Positions 25,147 through 35,600 of a stretch of 64,000 bases of DNA are shown piece by piece. The notes under the pieces were generated by a model that had not been told where the DNA came from, made no database searches, and was given only the letters and a program-made list of their open reading frames with translations. Position numbers and translations under genes: made by a program. Position 1 is the stretch's first letter. Each line of letters starts with the position of its first letter. Origin of the DNA: Shinella zoogloeoides (GTDB lineage Bacteria > Pseudomonadota > Alphaproteobacteria > Rhizobiales > Rhizobiaceae); NCBI RefSeq assembly GCF_003574625.1, contig NZ_QNUJ01000008.1:1-64000 (forward strand), given 5' to 3'.

Positions 25147-25210
25147 TCCCGTCATTCGACTCTCTGCTGCCAGTACATCCGTGGTCAGCGAAGAGGAACG
25201 ACAATCTTCT

Positions 25211-25420
25211 TCAAGCAGCGCGAAGGTTGTCGGCCGAGTTCTTGCCGGACTTGCGGTCGCGGACGATCTCGTAGCTGATCTTCTGGCCTTCGGCGAGCGA
25301 GCCGAGGCCCGCACGCTCGACAGCCGAGATGTGCACGAAGACGTCGGTCGTGCCGTCATCGGGCTGGATGAAGCCGAAACCCTTGGTGCTGTTGAACCAC
25401 TTTACGGTGCCTGAATTCAT
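25211..25420 (-). CDS. cspA: Cold-shock protein CspA family
   Basis: A 69-residue single cold-shock domain with the RNA-binding motifs KGFGFI and VFVHISAVE, and a typical start [14 protein letters not shown]. It is a small RNA chaperone that melts secondary structure. GGAAAGGA precedes the ATG by about seven bases. A possible promoter (TATATA at 25548-25553 on the minus strand) would give a leader of roughly 120 bases, as expected for cold-inducible csp genes, but this is weak evidence. Confidence 0.96.
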   Translation of the reverse strand: MNSGTVKWFNSTKGFGFIQPDDGTTDVFVHISAVERAGLGSLAEGQKISYEIVRDRKSGKNSADNLRAA

Positions 25421-25682
25421 AACGATATCCTTTCCATCGCTAGTGTAATCGGACGATATTTTGTCCGTTATTGATCGATCTTGAAAGGAAATCTGACAGA
25501 GCTTTTCAGCTCGAAGACAAAGGTCGCAAGCAGTTTTCGATATGTTCTATATAGGGTTTATTTCGAAAAGCGCAATGGCGGGCCGGGATTTTTCTGAAAG
25601 GACCCGGAAACCCGCCCGAAAATACGGCCGATTTCGAAGGCTCTGTCGCAGTATTATTTTCACAACTTGAAGATGATGCAAG
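25421..25682 (-). promoter_or_regulatory. cspA upstream region and presumptive 5' leader
   Basis: This stretch is AT-richer than its surroundings and holds no plausible gene. On the minus strand TTGCGC, 16 bases and TATATA could form a promoter with an unusually long leader before cspA. I see no match to the E. coli cold box. The far end borders the fadJ-like gene's terminator. Confidence 0.4.
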
Positions 25683-25711
25683 CAAAAAGGGCGGCGCCAG
25701 GCCGCCCTTTC
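25683..25711 (-). terminator. Intrinsic terminator of the beta-oxidation operon
   Basis: Perfect 10-base arms AAAGGGCGGC (25686-25695) and GCCGCCCTTT (25701-25710), with a 5-base loop, are followed on the minus strand by TTTTTGCTT. It starts 22 bases past the stop of the FadJ-like gene, the last gene of the operon. Confidence 0.85.
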
Positions 25712-25732
25712 GCGTTGCAAGCCGTCGCGTGG

Positions 25733-27943
25733 TCAGGCCGCCTGCTTCGTCCCGGCGGCAAAGCGGCTGTAGAAGGTCTCGCCCTTGGCGGCCATGTCCT
25801 TGAGGAGCGGCGTCGGCTGGAAGTGACTGCCGTATTTTGCGGCGAGCTTCTCGCAGAGCGCGACGAAGGTCTTCACGCCCATGCCGTCGATGTAGGAGAG
25901 CGTGCCGCCGGTATAGGGGGCGAAGCCGAAGCCGAGGATGGAGCCGACATCGGCCTCGCGCGGGTCGGTGACGATGCCCTCTTCCATGGTGCGGGCCGCT
26001 TCCAGCGCGATGGTGACGAGCAGGCGCTCCTTGATCACCTTGATATCGACATCATCAGGCTTCTGCTGCGGATAGAGGTCCTTCAGGCCCGGCCACAGCT
26101 TCTTCTTCGCCGGCTTCGGCGGGTAGTCGTAGAAGCCCTTGCCGGCCTTGCGGCCGAGGCGGCCTTCGCCTTCCACCAGCTTCGTGACCAGCTCCATGTG
26201 GCGCGGATCGACGGATTCGGCGCCGAGATCGGCGATGGAGGCCTTGAAGATCTTGTAGGACAGATCGACGGCGACCTCGTCGTTGAGCGACAGCGGGCCG
26301 ACCGGCATGCCGGCCATCTTGGCGGCATTCTCGATCATCGCCGCCGGCACGCCTTCGATCAGCATGTCATAGGCTTCGGCCATGTAGCGGAAGACGCAGC
26401 GGTTGACGTAGAAGCCGCGCGTGTCATTGACGACGATCGGCGTCTTCTTGATGGCCGCGACATAGTCGAGCGCGGTGGCGAGCGCCTTGTCGCCCGTCTC
26501 CTTGCCGAGGATCACTTCCACCAGCATCATCTTGTCGACCGGCGAGAAGAAGTGGATGCCGATGAACTGGTTCGGGCGCCTGGAGTTCTTGGCGAGGCCG
26601 GTGATCGGCAGGGTCGAGGTGTTGGAGGCGAAGATGGCGTCCTCGCGCAGCACGGCCTCGATCTTCTCGGTGACGTCTTTCTTGACGGTGCGGTCCTCGA
26701 AGACGGCCTCGATGACGAGGTCGGCGTCCGCAAGGCTCGCATAATCAGGCGTCGGGGTGATGAGGGAAAGCAGCGTCTCGCCGTCCTCCTTCGACATCCG
26801 GCCCTTGCCTATCGCGCCCGTGACGAGACCCTCGGAGTGTGCCTTGCCCTTGTCGGCGGCTTCCTGGTCGCGGTCGATCAGCACGACCGGGATGCCGGCG
26901 GCGGCGGTGACATAGGCGATGGAAGCGCCCATGAAGCCGGCACCGACGATGGCGACCTTCTTGAACTCTGCCTTCGGCACGCCGGCCGGGCGGCGCGCGC
27001 CCTTGCCGAGTTCCTGCATGGAGATGAACAGCGACCGGATCATCGAGAAGGCTTCGGTCGTCTGGAGGATATAGGTGAAGTAGCGCTGCTCGATCTTCAG
27101 GCCCGTTTCGAAGGGAACCTGCAGGCCTTCATAAACGCACTTCAGGATGGCGAGCGCGCCCGGATAGTTGCCCGCGGTCTCGCGGCGCAGGATCGCAGGA
27201 GCAGCCGGCCAGAGCTGGGCGGAAGCCGGCGTCCAGATGCCGCCGCCGGGCGCCTTGAAGCCCTTCTCGTCCCAGGGCTGCACGGGCTTGAGGCCATCCT
27301 TGATCATCTGCTTTGCGGCGGGGATGAGCTGGTCGGGCTCGACCACCTGATGCACGAGGTTCATCGCCTTGGCGCGCGCGCCCGTCAGCGAGGAGCCCGT
27401 CGTCATCATCTGCAGGGCGTCCTGCGCATTGGCAAGGCGCGGCACGCGCTGGGTGCCGCCGGCGCCGGGGAAGATGCCGACCTTGACTTCAGGCAGCGCG
27501 ATCTTCACCGACTTGGCATTGGAAGCGACGCGGCCGTGGCAGGCGAGCGACATCTCGAAGGCGCCGCCCATGCAGGTGCCGTTGATGGCCGAGACCCACG
27601 GCTTGCCCGAGGTTTCCAGCTTGCGGAACAGCCAGGTCATGCGGCCGGTGGCATCGAACAGCTTCTGCACGGCAGTTGCCGGGTCGGTCGCCTCGGCGTC
27701 CTTCAGGAGATCGAAGCTCGCCTTGATCATCGAAAGGTCGGCGCCGCCCGAGAAGGAGGACTTGCCCGACGTGATGACCGCGCCCTTGATGGCGGCATCG
27801 GCCACGACCTGATCGATGATCCTGTCGAGTTCGTTCATCACCTCGACGGTGAAGACGTTCATCGACTTTTCAGGCATGTCCCAGGTGACCAGCGCAATGC
27901 CGTCGGCGTCGGTCTCGATGGTGAAGTTCTTGTATGCGCTCAT
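25733..27943 (-). CDS. fadJ: Multifunctional fatty acid oxidation protein (enoyl-CoA hydratase / 3-hydroxyacyl-CoA dehydrogenase)
   Basis: A 736-residue FadJ/FadB-type enzyme carrying two consecutive beta-oxidation steps. The N-terminal crotonase domain shows SSFSGGADLSMI and NGTCMGGAFEMSLACHGRV with the GAGGTQRVPRL segment. From about residue 326 a Rossmann domain begins (KVAIVGAGFMGASIAYVTA), followed by the 3-hydroxyacyl-CoA dehydrogenase catalytic region (IGIHFFSPVDKMMLVEVI) and C-terminal domain. The ATG at 27943 has GGGGGAG upstream. It is the last gene of an operon with acyl-CoA dehydrogenase and thiolase. Confidence 0.94.
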   Translation of the reverse strand: MSAYKNFTIETDADGIALVTWDMPEKSMNVFTVEVMNELDRIIDQVVADAAIKGAVITSGKSSFSGGADLSMIKASFDLLKDAEATDPATAVQKLFDATGRMTWLFRKLETSGKPWVSAINGTCMGGAFEMSLACHGRVASNAKSVKIALPEVKVGIFPGAGGTQRVPRLANAQDALQMMTTGSSLTGARAKAMNLVHQVVEPDQLIPAAKQMIKDGLKPVQPWDEKGFKAPGGGIWTPASAQLWPAAPAILRRETAGNYPGALAILKCVYEGLQVPFETGLKIEQRYFTYILQTTEAFSMIRSLFISMQELGKGARRPAGVPKAEFKKVAIVGAGFMGASIAYVTAAAGIPVVLIDRDQEAADKGKAHSEGLVTGAIGKGRMSKEDGETLLSLITPTPDYASLADADLVIEAVFEDRTVKKDVTEKIEAVLREDAIFASNTSTLPITGLAKNSRRPNQFIGIHFFSPVDKMMLVEVILGKETGDKALATALDYVAAIKKTPIVVNDTRGFYVNRCVFRYMAEAYDMLIEGVPAAMIENAAKMAGMPVGPLSLNDEVAVDLSYKIFKASIADLGAESVDPRHMELVTKLVEGEGRLGRKAGKGFYDYPPKPAKKKLWPGLKDLYPQQKPDDVDIKVIKERLLVTIALEAARTMEEGIVTDPREADVGSILGFGFAPYTGGTLSYIDGMGVKTFVALCEKLAAKYGSHFQPTPLLKDMAAKGETFYSRFAAGTKQAA

Positions 27944-27956
27944 GGTTTTCTCCCCC

Positions 27957-28355
27957 TCAGTAGAGAATGGGTTCGATCTGCAGCGAGGCCTTGCCCCGGC
28001 CGCCATATCCCTGTTTCGTCGTATTGGTGGCGATGAGGCGGCCGTGCCGTTCGAGACGGACGGTAAAGCCCGGATCGACCGCCCTGCGCAGCGCCGAACG
28101 CTTCACCCGCATCGAAAAGCGGATGGAATGCCGGTCGCCCTTGCTGATGACGGTGATCGCGGCGATGCCCCGCGCCGGCGCGTCCATGATGCCCTGCTCC
28201 TCCAGCCGGATCGTCAGGCGGCCGGGCGGAATGGCGCCCTTGGCTGCATAGGTGACAGTGCCCGACAGCACGAAGCTGTCGCTCGCCTCGGCCGAGGAGG
28301 CGATGAGACCGGCCCCGATGAGGGTCAGAAAGCTGCGCCGCGTCGGGCTCGTCAT
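27957..28355 (-). CDS. Exported YbaY-like protein with Tat-type signal
   Basis: A 132-residue protein. The N-terminus MTSPTRRSFLTLIGAGLIAS carries a twin-arginine motif (TRRSFL) and hydrophobic core. The mature part (FVLSGTVTYAAKGAIPPGRL, TIRLEEQG, ISKGDRHSIRFSMRVKRSAL) resembles the YbaY domain of small envelope lipoproteins, although no lipobox cysteine is present. The ATG at 28355 was chosen because it starts the signal; the frame extends upstream without one. It lies only 13 bases before the FadJ-like gene, inside the fatty-acid operon. Function unknown. Confidence 0.75.
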   Translation of the reverse strand: MTSPTRRSFLTLIGAGLIASSAEASDSFVLSGTVTYAAKGAIPPGRLTIRLEEQGIMDAPARGIAAITVISKGDRHSIRFSMRVKRSALRRAVDPGFTVRLERHGRLIATNTTKQGYGGRGKASLQIEPILY

Positions 28356-28416
28356 GGACGGATCCTTTCGGTGATGAAATTGTCTGTCACGATGGATTCC
28401 TCTTTCCAGAAATTTC

Positions 28417-28647
28417 TTACCAGAGGTAGGCGATGGCGAGGCCGGCGAGACCGATGAACAGGAAGCAGAAGAGCAACTCGCCGCGAAGGCCGGCACGCAC
28501 TGTGCGGGCCTCCTCCTTGGTCTTGACCTTGGTAAAGGCCGCGTAGTCGTCTTTCATGTCCTTCTCGCGATGGAGGTGAGCGAATTCCTGCTGTACCTCG
28601 TTTCGCACCCGTTCATACAAGTCCCGGTCCGGCCGGCCGTCCCCCAT
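28417..28647 (-). CDS. Small membrane-anchored hypothetical protein
   Basis: A 76-residue protein with a charged, probably helical N-terminal half ([20 protein letters not shown]) and one C-terminal membrane segment ([20 protein letters not shown]). The ATG at 28647 starts one base after the thiolase stop codon, suggesting translational coupling. I recognise no family. Its place inside a beta-oxidation operon hints at a membrane-associated accessory role, but nothing in the sequence proves this. Confidence 0.72.
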   Translation of the reverse strand: MGDGRPDRDLYERVRNEVQQEFAHLHREKDMKDDYAAFTKVKTKEEARTVRAGLRGELLFCFLFIGLAGLAIAYLW

Positions 28648-28648
28648 C

Positions 28649-29857
<1,209 letters not shown>

Positions 29858-29914
29858 TTCAGTTGCTCCTCACTGCGGCCGCTTGGACGCTATCGATGCC
29901 CACGCACCGGAAAT

Positions 29915-30154
29915 TTATACTAGGGTCCACTTGCCCCGCCGGTCTTCTTCGGCGGAAACAAGCCTGCCCTTCTTTCTTAGTTCGGTCGCAGCCCAGCGCA
30001 TGTCGTACTGCCACGAATAGAAAAGGTCGTTTTCGCGAAGTTCTTTTTCGTGATGCGACCAAATATGTTGGGCAACGAACAGGATCGAAGCGGTGCCGTT
30101 GTTGGCTTTAAGGGCTTCGACCACCCAATCAGTCAGATCAGCTTTAGTTGCCAT
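29915..30154 (-). CDS. Small winged-helix-like hypothetical protein of low G+C
   Basis: A 79-residue protein (LTDWVVEALKANNGTASILF, HIWSHHEKELRENDLFYSWQ, MRWAATELRKKGRLVSAEED, RRGKWTL). The spacing of helices ending in a beta-hairpin-like RRGKWTL resembles the small winged-helix domains found at the N-termini of some restriction enzymes, but this is pattern reading only. GGAGG five bases before the ATG supports translation. Sampled lines of this gene have roughly 50% G+C against about 65% around it, so it looks recently acquired. It separates the acyl-CoA dehydrogenase and thiolase genes. Confidence 0.75.
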   Translation of the reverse strand: MATKADLTDWVVEALKANNGTASILFVAQHIWSHHEKELRENDLFYSWQYDMRWAATELRKKGRLVSAEEDRRGKWTLV

Positions 30155-30175
30155 TTTTCCTCCGAGAGATGTGGT

Positions 30176-31972
30176 TTAGAACGCCTCGGCGGCCAGTTCC
30201 ATCGTCGTGTCCGCGCCGGCCTCGATGCGGGTCTTGCGCAGGCCCGTTTCCGGCATCAGGCGTTCCATGAAGAACTTTGCCGTGATCAGCTTGTTCTTCA
30301 GGAAGTCTTCGCGCTCGCCGGCGCCGTTCGCAAGGCCCTCTTCCGCGGCCTTGGCGATCTTCGCCCACATGTAGCCGATGACGACGAGGCCGAAGAGGTG
30401 CATGTAGTCGGTCGAGCCGGCGCCGGCATTGTCGGGCTTGGCCATGGCGTTCTGCATGAACCACATGGTTCCGGCCTGAAGGTCGTTCAAGCCCTTCTTG
30501 AGCGCCTTGGTGAAAGGGGCGAGCTTCTCGTCGCCGCGATTCTCCTCGCAGAAATCGCCGATTTCCTTGAACAGGGCCATGACGGCACGGCCGCCATTCA
30601 TGCCGAGCTTGCGGCCGACGAGATCGAGCGCCTGGATGCCGTTGGCGCCTTCGTAGATCATGGCGATGCGCGCGTCGCGCACATACTGGCTCATGCCATG
30701 CTCTTCGATATAGCCGTGGCCGCCGAAGACCTGCTGGGCCATGACGGCATGGTCGAAGCCCTTGTCGGTGAGCACACCCTTGAGGATTGGCGTCATCAGG
30801 CCGAGGATGTCGTCGGCGGACTGGCGTTCCGTCTCGTCGGCGGAGCGGTGGGCGATGTCGGATTTCAGCGCCGTCCACAGCGTGAAGGCACGGCCGCCCT
30901 CCGTCCAGGCCTTGATGGTCATCAGCGCGCGGCGGATGTCGGGATGCACGATCAGTGGATCGGCCTTGCCATCGGGGTTCTTGACGCCGGAGAGCGAACG
31001 GCCCTGCAGGCGCTCGCGGGCATAGTTGGCGGCGTTCTGGTAGGCGACTTCGGCAATCGACAGGCCCTGCAGGCCGACGCCGAGGCGCGCTTCGTTCATC
31101 ATCACGAACATGGCGTTGAGGCCCTTGTTCTCCGCGCCGATGAGGAAGCCCTTCGCCTCGTCATAGTTCATGACGCAGGTGGCGTTGCCGTGGATGCCCA
31201 TCTTGTGTTCGATGGCGCCGCAGGAGACCGCGTTCCGCTCCCCCGGCGTGCCGTCGTCCTTGAGGAGGTATTTCGGCACGATGAAGAGCGAGATGCCCTT
31301 GGTGCCCTCCGGCGCGCCCTCGATGCGGGCGAGGACGAGGTGCACGATGTTCTCCGACATGTCGTGCTCGCCGGCGGAGATGAAGATCTTCTGGCCGGAA
31401 ATCTTGTAGGAGCCGTCCGCCTGCGGCACGGCCTTGGTGCGCAGGAGGCCGAGATCGGTGCCGCAATGCGGCTCCGTCAGGTTCATCGTGCCGGTCCAGG
31501 TGCCTTCCACCATCTTCGGCAGGTAGGCGGCCTTCTGCTCGTCGGAACCGTGCACGAGGATCGCGGCGATCGCGCCCTGCGTCAGGCCCGGATACATGGT
31601 CAGCGCCATGTTGGCCGAGGACATGTATTCGCCGACGGCGGTGTGCAGCACGTAGGGCAGGCCCTGGCCGCCGAATTCCTCCGGCACGGCAAGGCCGATC
31701 CAGCCGCCCTGGCGATAGAGGTCATAGGCCTCCCTGAAGCCCTGCGGCGTTACCACCGTGGCATCGTCGTTGCGCCTGCAGCCTTCCTGGTCGCCGGAGA
31801 GGTTGACCGGGAACAGCACTTCCTCGGCGAGCTTGGCCGCCTCGCCGGCAATCGCCTCCAGCATGTCGCCCGTCGCGTCGGCGAAGCCGGGCAGATTGTT
31901 GTAGCGCTCGAGCGAGAGCACGTCGTTCAGGATGAAAAGCGTGTCATTCACGGGGGCCTTGTAGATCGGCAT
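30176..31972 (-). CDS. Acyl-CoA dehydrogenase (FadE/DmdC-like)
   Basis: A 598-residue flavoprotein of the long acyl-CoA dehydrogenase group. It has the N-terminal domain, the FAD/substrate segment ([19 protein letters not shown]), [20 protein letters not shown] and the catalytic glutamate region [19 protein letters not shown], plus the C-terminal DUF-type extension ([18 protein letters not shown]). Such proteins are often labelled 3-methylmercaptopropionyl-CoA dehydrogenase, but with a neighbouring FadJ-like protein and thiolase a general acyl-CoA substrate is more likely. It is the first gene of the operon, with GAGG before the ATG and a palindrome 65 bases upstream. Confidence 0.93.
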   Translation of the reverse strand: MPIYKAPVNDTLFILNDVLSLERYNNLPGFADATGDMLEAIAGEAAKLAEEVLFPVNLSGDQEGCRRNDDATVVTPQGFREAYDLYRQGGWIGLAVPEEFGGQGLPYVLHTAVGEYMSSANMALTMYPGLTQGAIAAILVHGSDEQKAAYLPKMVEGTWTGTMNLTEPHCGTDLGLLRTKAVPQADGSYKISGQKIFISAGEHDMSENIVHLVLARIEGAPEGTKGISLFIVPKYLLKDDGTPGERNAVSCGAIEHKMGIHGNATCVMNYDEAKGFLIGAENKGLNAMFVMMNEARLGVGLQGLSIAEVAYQNAANYARERLQGRSLSGVKNPDGKADPLIVHPDIRRALMTIKAWTEGGRAFTLWTALKSDIAHRSADETERQSADDILGLMTPILKGVLTDKGFDHAVMAQQVFGGHGYIEEHGMSQYVRDARIAMIYEGANGIQALDLVGRKLGMNGGRAVMALFKEIGDFCEENRGDEKLAPFTKALKKGLNDLQAGTMWFMQNAMAKPDNAGAGSTDYMHLFGLVVIGYMWAKIAKAAEEGLANGAGEREDFLKNKLITAKFFMERLMPETGLRKTRIEAGADTTMELAAEAF

Positions 31973-32036
31973 TTCTCGCGTTCCTCACCTATGCCACGGA
32001 CAGGAGTCCGGTCCTTGGGGAGGGAGTGTATAAAAC

Positions 32037-32060
32037 TTTGACGTTTGCGTAAACGTCAAA
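32037..32060. promoter_or_regulatory. Palindromic operator upstream of the beta-oxidation operon
   Basis: Perfect 10-base arms TTTGACGTTT and AAACGTCAAA are separated by GCGT. The site contains a TTGACG that could serve as a -35 element on the minus strand, so a bound repressor would block the promoter. ACGT-centred palindromes of this kind are bound by regulators of acyl-CoA or branched-chain catabolism such as LiuR or TetR-family repressors; which protein binds here cannot be told. Confidence 0.7.
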
Positions 32061-32180
32061 AGGTGGCAGTGCGTTGAATTTTTCGTCGCAGGGAGAGGAG
32101 GGGAGCATATGAGGCCGGGCTCCATGCTTGCCGACGTTCCCCAAGGGAAGTCCGCCACCCATGGCAAGGCGCCGGCCACA

Positions 32181-32325
32181 TCCTCCTTCTCCCCGCTTGC
32201 GGGGAGAAGGTGCCGGCAGGCGGATGAGGGGCCGCCCCGGTTTTCCACGCCCTCCACGGGAGAATGTGCTGCCTGCGCCTCATCCCGCTGCCGCGATCTT
32301 CTCCCCGCAGGCGGGGAGAAGAGGC
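32181..32325. repeat. RIME-like palindromic intergenic element, copy 2
   Basis: Two palindromes, CCTTCTCCCCGCTTGCGGGG-type (32184-32210) and CTTCTCCCCGCAGGCGGGGA-type (about 32298-32321), flank a spacer containing GGTGCCGGCAGGCGGATGAG. It belongs to the same family as the elements near 4.5, 46.7 and 62.7 kb. It lies between the divergent acyl-CoA dehydrogenase and podJ genes. Confidence 0.8.
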
Positions 32326-32447
32326 GGCGCGCGCCTTCGTCCCTAAGCAAATCGTGACGGCTGCAACCTCCCCACGTCCCGCAACCGTTCATCTTTCCCT
32401 CTCCGGGACCAGTCTATGAGCAAATCGTTAAAAAATTTCCGGTCGAG

Positions 32448-32508
32448 TTAACCCCTTGTTTACCACGTTTCATGAATTGTGGCGCTTGAGGGCGTGGGAT
32501 CGGGAATC
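32448..32508 (+). promoter_or_regulatory. Near-consensus CtrA box and GANTC site upstream of podJ
   Basis: TTAA-N7-TTTA at 32448-32462 differs by one base from the CtrA consensus TTAA-N7-TTAA. A GANTC site lies at 32504-32508. Both are about 160-215 bases before the podJ start codon. In Caulobacter podJ is under cell-cycle control, so these sites are plausible inputs; binding is inferred. Confidence 0.5.
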
Positions 32509-32663
32509 ATTTCGGCTCCCCTCTGTGAGACCCGGGCGGACGGTCCGGGCGACAACAGGGACGATACGGTTTTCCGCCACAACGCAGGAAGAGCGCAGCC
32601 GGGCGGGCAGCGCTTTCAAGGGTATCTCCCGACGGGCCGACGGCCGTCAAAGCGAGGCGAAAG

Positions 32664-35600
32664 ATGAACGGATCGCGAAACCCGCAACGTCAAGGCGAAC
32701 GCTCTTCGCTCGACGCGCTCAATCGCACCATCGAGGGGCTGGAAGCCCGCATCGAGGGCCTGATGGCGAACAGCCGGGATGCGCGCGGGCGCGGTGAGGA
32801 GCGCTTCGCTTCCCGCACCGAGCAGGCCCGCTCCGAACAGATCCGCCCCGAGCCGTCGCGCTACGAGCCGGCGCGCGGCGTGCCGCTGCGCGAAGACCCC
32901 GTTTCCGAAATCATGCAGCGCCAGCGCGCCATCGAGGGCAGCCGCGAGCGCGTCGCCCAGCGCATCGAGCGCCACCCGCTCTCGGCCGATCACCACGCCG
33001 CCGCCCAGCACGCCCACACCGCCTTCGGCGGCCAGCCGGCCGCAGCGCCCGCCCGCGCCGACAGTTCCGTGCAGGATATCGCCCGCTCGCTCGTCTCGCT
33101 CCGCCAGGATCTCAAGAAGGATATCGCCGAGGGCCTCGAACGCGAGATGCAGTCGCTGCGCTCGGAAATCCGCGGCATTCGCCAGATGGCCGAGGGCCGC
33201 GGCAATGGCGATGACCTGCGCGAGGAGCTGCACCGCCTTTCCGCCGGCATCAGCCAGCTCGGCCGCCAGTCGGGGCATACGGAAGGCCTGCGCGTCGAGT
33301 TCGATGCGCTGCGCTCCGTGCTCGACGGGCTTGCCCGCGAGGATTCTGTGCGCCGCATGGAGGACCGCTGGAACGGCGTCGAAGAGAAGCTTTCCGTCTT
33401 CGACCAGAGCCGCGACGACGAGCTGGTGGCGCTCGCCTACCGGCTCGACGAATTGAAGAACCAGATCAACGGCATGAGCGCGACACCCGCCATCCGCGCG
33501 CTGGAGGACAAGATCGAATCGATGGTGCATGCCGTCGACATGATCGCCCGCCAGGGCGCGCCGGACGACGGACGCTTCGTTTCCGCCGTCGCCTCGCAGT
33601 TCGAGGGGCTGGATGCTCGCCTCGACGAGATCAGCCGCGCCATCGCCGCCGCCGGCCGCATGCAGCAGTCGTCCTTCGCCGACCAGGGCATGATGCAGCG
33701 CCTCGAAGGCCGCATCGCCGATCTCGCCGGCCAGATCGACCTCATCGCCCACCGCCCCGCGCCCGCCGACCAGAACCTCTCCGCCCGCATCGAGGCGCTG
33801 GCAGGCCGCATCGAGGACCTGTCGAACGAGCGCACGGCGCTGCGCCTCGAAGAGCGCATCGAGCACCTGTCGCAGATGCTGGAGCAGGGCCAGCAGGCCG
33901 CGCCCGCCCTCGTCGGCGGCGACGAGCTTGCCTATTACCTCTCCGACATTTCTCGCAAGATCGACGCGCTCGACCAGGGCAGCGTCAACAACGAGCTTGC
34001 CGGCCGTCTGGATGCGCTCGCCCGCCGCATCGACACGCTGGATACGCCCGTCGGCAGCCCCTTCCAGGAAGACCGTTTCTCGCGCCTCGAAGGCCGCCTC
34101 TCGGATATCGCCGACCGGCTCGACGCGACCCGCGCGGCGCCCGCCGGCGACCACGAGGCGCTGCGCAGCCTGGAGGCGCAGATCGCGCATCTCTCCACGC
34201 TGATCAGCACGCCCTCCGCCGCGTCCATGGCCGCCATGCCCCCGGAATTCGAGAACCGGATCGCCACCATCGAAGACTATATGGCGACCAATGACGAATA
34301 TATTGTCGAGGCCGCCCGCCAGGCGGCGGAAGCCGTCATGGAGGCCTATCGCCATGCCGGCCCCGCCTCCGCCGCCAATACCGACATGGAGGCGATCGCC
34401 GGCCTTGCGAACGACCTTCGCGCGCTGGAGGAGCTGACCCGCGCCGGCGAGGAACGCACCGCCCGCACCTTCGACGCCCTGCACGACACGCTGGTGCAGA
34501 TCGCCGGCCGCCTCGAACAGCTCGACGCCCCGCGCGAAACCTTCGGCCGCCGCGAGGCCGCCCAGCCTCGCGCCGAAATGCCCCGCGCCGAGATGCCGGC
34601 CATGGGCTTCGGCGCGGATGCCGGCCTTCACCGCAACGACTACCCTTTTGACGACGACGCCTTCGGCGCCGCCGAGCTGAAGGCGGAGATCGCCGCGCCC
34701 GAAGAGGAAAGCCGCTTCGCCGAGATCGAGGTCGAGCATATTCCCGCGCCCGTGCGTGCCGAGGCAGGGGATGCCGTTGCCGAGGAGGCCGTGGCGCTTG
34801 CCGGCGATATCGCCGAAGCCCAGCCCAGGGCCGGCCTGCTTGCCGGCCTGAAGCGCCGCTTCGCGCCCGGCCGTAAGGATGTGGCCCCGCAGGCCGAGCG
34901 CCAGCAGATCGATCCGGCGCCCTCCATCGATCCCGTCGACGAGCTGGCGCCGGAAGAGGCGAACCAGCTTCTGGAGCCGGGCTCCGGCGTGCCGGACGTG
35001 CGCCGCATCCTCGAGCGTGTCCGCGCCGGCCAGGCCGCGGGCAGCCGCGCCGCTCCCGGCAGCGAAGGCGAGAAGGCGGACTTCATCGCCGCCGCCCGCC
35101 GCGCCGCCAAGCTCGCCGCCGAAGAAACCGACACGATCTCCCGCGTCGCACCGGCCAGAAAGCCGGAAAAGGCGGCCAAGGGCGACACGCCGGCCGCCAC
35201 TTCCGCCTTCGCGCGCCATCGCCGCCCGATCCTGCTTGCCGTCGGCGCCGTGCTGCTCGCCATCATGTCCTACCCGCTGGTCAACACGCTGGTCCGCGGC
35301 GACGAGGCCCCGGCCGTCGTGGAGCAGGCCGCCGTCAGGGAAGAGGCAAGGCCCGCCGCGACGACGGACGGTGCCGACAAGGCCGTGACCGCAAACATTG
35401 CCGCAGCGCCCGTCGCGGGGGAAAAGGCCGTGACCGATCCCGCGCCGGCCGGCACGGAGGGCGAGCGCAGCCTCGCCGCGCCCGAAAAGGCGACGGATGA
35501 CGGCGCATCCCTTCAGGTGACGCCGCTCCAGACGAAGGGCACCGACGCCCTGACGACACCCCTTGCCGCGGATGACGATGCCACCGCCGGCTTCGAGCCG

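Noticed and set aside
25667-28036. 789-codon open frame antisense to the FadJ-like gene
   Set aside because: No family motifs and shadow composition; the opposite strand encodes a full fatty acid oxidation protein.
30050-32041. 663-codon open frame antisense to the acyl-CoA dehydrogenase
   Set aside because: Same reason: complement of a well-supported enzyme, no ribosome site or domain.
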